A DNA stretch of 64,000 bases, from contig NC_134429.1 in assembly GCF_030867145.1 (NCBI RefSeq), positions 15,252,677 through 15,316,676 on the forward strand, given 5' to 3'. Positions 61,867 through 64,000 of this stretch are shown here, in pieces (position 1 is the stretch's first letter; the number at the start of each line of letters is the position of its first letter). The DNA is from Opisthocomus hoazin (taxonomy: Eukaryota; Chordata; Aves; Opisthocomiformes; Opisthocomidae). A program made the position numbers and the translations under genes. The notes beneath the pieces are model-generated. The model was not told the DNA's origin and did no database searches. It was given only the letters and a program-made list of their open reading frames with translations.

Positions 61867-61869
61867 GGG

Positions 61870-63200
61870 CTCCCCAAGGGGGGTCCACGGAGCCCCTTCG
61901 CCCAGGCCTCCTCTCTGGGAAGCCCCTTCCTGGGATTTCTGGGGCTCCGTTTCAGCTCGTCGCCTGCGAGCGGAAAGCGGATGCGTGGCCGGGATCAGCC
62001 CGAAACCCTCGCCTTCCCCTCCCGGCGTGACGGCGGGACCGCGGACCCTCCTCTTCCTGGTTGCCTCGGGGGTCCCAACGCCTCCGGCCAGGCCGCCAGC
62101 ATCCACCGCCAAAACCAGTCCTGAATACTCCCACAGCCGAGCAGGGCTTTGTAAACAAAAACCACCAAGGCGGCTCTCGGCGAGAGGGGAAGGAGCATAA
62201 AAAAGGAAAATATAAACAAAAAAATCGCTTCCCCGTGCCCAAAATCGGTGGAAATGTGCTTAGTTTGCCGCGCTGTCCCCCCCCCAGGCAGGATGGTGCT
62301 GGCTCCCACCGGGGAAAGGAGCTCCTTGGAGAGAGTAAGCCAGCCTTTTCGTTAAATCCCAGCCCTCGTTAAGCTCATTAAAGCCCAGGGGTTTGCTCTG
62401 GCAGGAAAAGCCTTGGGGTGGAGCGTGGGAGGGTTGCTACGGGGCAAAGCAGCATTAAACCCCCGCGGGGACACGTCTCCCCCTGCGCCGGAGCCTCCGC
62501 AGCCACCCCGGGGCAGCAAATTTTACCCCCTGGGGTAATTAAGGACTTTTTGCCCTCACCCTGGCTGGGAAAGTCACCGGTAAATCCCCAACCCCGCACA
62601 AAATCCCCCGTGCTGGGGGCATCTCCGCTCCCGGAATCAATCACGGATCCGACCCCAAGCCTCCCTCCGGAGAACGTCGGCGTCTCCCAGCCGCGCTCTT
62701 CCCAACCCCGCAGCCCTGCCCCGTCCCCGAGAGCCGCGGATGAACCGGGATGGGGAGATGACACCGGGGCAAGGAGATGGGATTACGGATTTACGGCGTC
62801 TCGGGTCCCTCCAGCCAAGCAGGGGCTGCCTCAGTCTGCCCCCAGCCTTTAGGAACACAACAAAGCTCATTTTCCCCCCCACCATTTCTTTCCTTACCTT
62901 CTCCTCCTGGAGTCCTTCACAACCATAAAACCACTGCTAAGCAACAGGCGTCTGTTGTGCTTCGCTGTCCGACACCGTCTCCTCGACACCGGCACGGAGG
63001 GGGAACCACAAAAGCTCACCAGCCCCTCCGAGGGGGTAAAAAAAAAAATATATATCCATATTTGGCATCCAAACCATTTTATTACTCGCTTCGAAGCGTT
63101 ACATTTCTCACCTGGGTTTGCAGGCTCGCTGCCAGGCAAAGTAAAAGCTCTGGAAATAAAATGCTCATCATCCAGCTGGAAATGGAAATAATAAAAATGC
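61870..63200. other. Region beyond CROCC, no gene recognised
   Basis: GC-rich unique sequence to about 62800, then more AT-rich. No open frame resembles a known protein and no convincing exon pairs are seen on either strand. If CROCC starts at 61866, its promoter should lie here. Confidence 0.5.
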
Positions 63201-64000
63201 GAGGCACGGAAAAAAATAAGCGGGATTTTGTACAGCGGAAGGCCTTGGTATAAATAGGTAAGAAAATATTTATTGGTTTAAAGAGGAATCTCAACCCCAG
63301 CTCTGCTGAAGAGACTGACTCCATTCTGTCTTTCATCGCACACATGGCTTCATAAAATGTCCGCGGAAAGAAGGAAAAATCTGTCTTCAAAATACAGAAG
63401 GAAAAAAAAAACCCCAAAAACCAGCAAAACAAACTTCCCCGAGTCAGAAATGAGGAATTTCAGCACGGAAACACAGCGGGCCGGCACCCCACCTCCCGCA
63501 CCACGGAGCTAAGCGCTCGGAAAAAAAACCTGGGGCGACGCTCGGCGTCTCGGCAGCGCGTTCGTCCGGCCTTCGCAGGCGAGACGGCTCCAGGAGGACG
63601 CTCCCGGCCCCGGGAAGGATTTATCCAGCCCAAACACGCAAGGAGAAAGCGGAGGAGTCGCCAAGGAGGCTCTATCGCACAAACCTTCAGCAAAAAATTA
63701 GCTTAATTGGGGCAGCGCTGCGAGCGGGGGTCATCCTGCTCAGAGCACTCGCTCGGCCTCTCGTTATTATGGAGAGGTAACGAAGCAGACGGCTGTTTTT
63801 TTCTTTTTTTTCGCAGAAAGGAGAAGCCTCAGAGGTTTCCTGCGATCCAGGTAGAAAATACAAGCCCCCCAGGGCGGCGGGCGCTGGTGTGGAGTGTTTT
63901 AAGGCACGTGTTCGTTTGCTCTCTCAGCATTTCGATGCCAGGGCAGAGGCGGGGATTTAAGGGCAGGAGCGGGGTGTCCCCAAGCCCCTGCTTTGGTCCC
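63201..64000 (-). other. Possible 3' UTR of a minus-strand neighbour
   Basis: The minus strand has AATAAA at 63273-63268 followed by an AT-rich tail, and the sequence upstream of it (63274-63450) is AT-rich like a 3' UTR. That would fit the end of a gene extending past the window edge. No coding sequence is visible, so this rests only on one hexamer and base composition. Confidence 0.25.

Overview
The window looks like bird (or closely related sauropsid) nuclear DNA, probably a GC-rich microchromosome. It has CR1 LINE 3' ends with the ATTCTGTGATT-type tail, short introns, very high GC, many G-runs and dense minisatellites. Four protein genes were read by exon-by-exon translation with matching splice phases. 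Their order matches human 1p36.13 (SDHB-ATP13A2-MFAP2-CROCC).

Layout. (1) 1-4,765, + strand: the 3' end of SDHB, with its last three coding exons and poly(A) signal. (2) 4,766-7,554: a gene-free spacer ending in a 55-56 bp minisatellite next to the ATP13A2 promoter. (3) 7,555-25,715, + strand: complete ATP13A2, 29 coding exons, 1,182 codons plus stop, with a 5.9 kb first intron and six CR1 fragments. (4) 25,716-31,528: spacer and probable unresolved MFAP2 5' UTR region, with a 42-bp minisatellite. (5) 31,529-about 34,915, + strand: MFAP2, 8 coding exons, 182 aa, with a NAGNAG acceptor and a GC-AG intron. (6) 34,916-36,830: a convergent spacer with an 18-bp array. (7) about 36,815-60,189 or beyond, - strand: CROCC (rootletin), 34 coding exons, 1,781 aa from the first ATG that can be defended. 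(8) about 61,870-64,000: no coding gene recognised; possibly the 3' end of another minus-strand gene.

The genes do not form one pathway. SDHB is a mitochondrial complex II subunit, ATP13A2 a lysosomal P5B polyamine pump, MFAP2 an extracellular microfibril protein and CROCC the ciliary rootlet filament. They are a conserved neighbourhood, not an operon.

The most unusual feature is CROCC's intron content. Nearly every intron is filled by its own tandem repeat. Two arrangements stand out: a pair of inverted, mutually complementary arrays around one 354-bp in-frame exon (52,201-52,554), and a pair of direct arrays of one family around the 337-bp exon 44,694-45,030. The long open frames across these arrays are repeat artefacts, not genes. 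I saw no retroviral or LTR element, tRNA, rRNA or CRISPR array.
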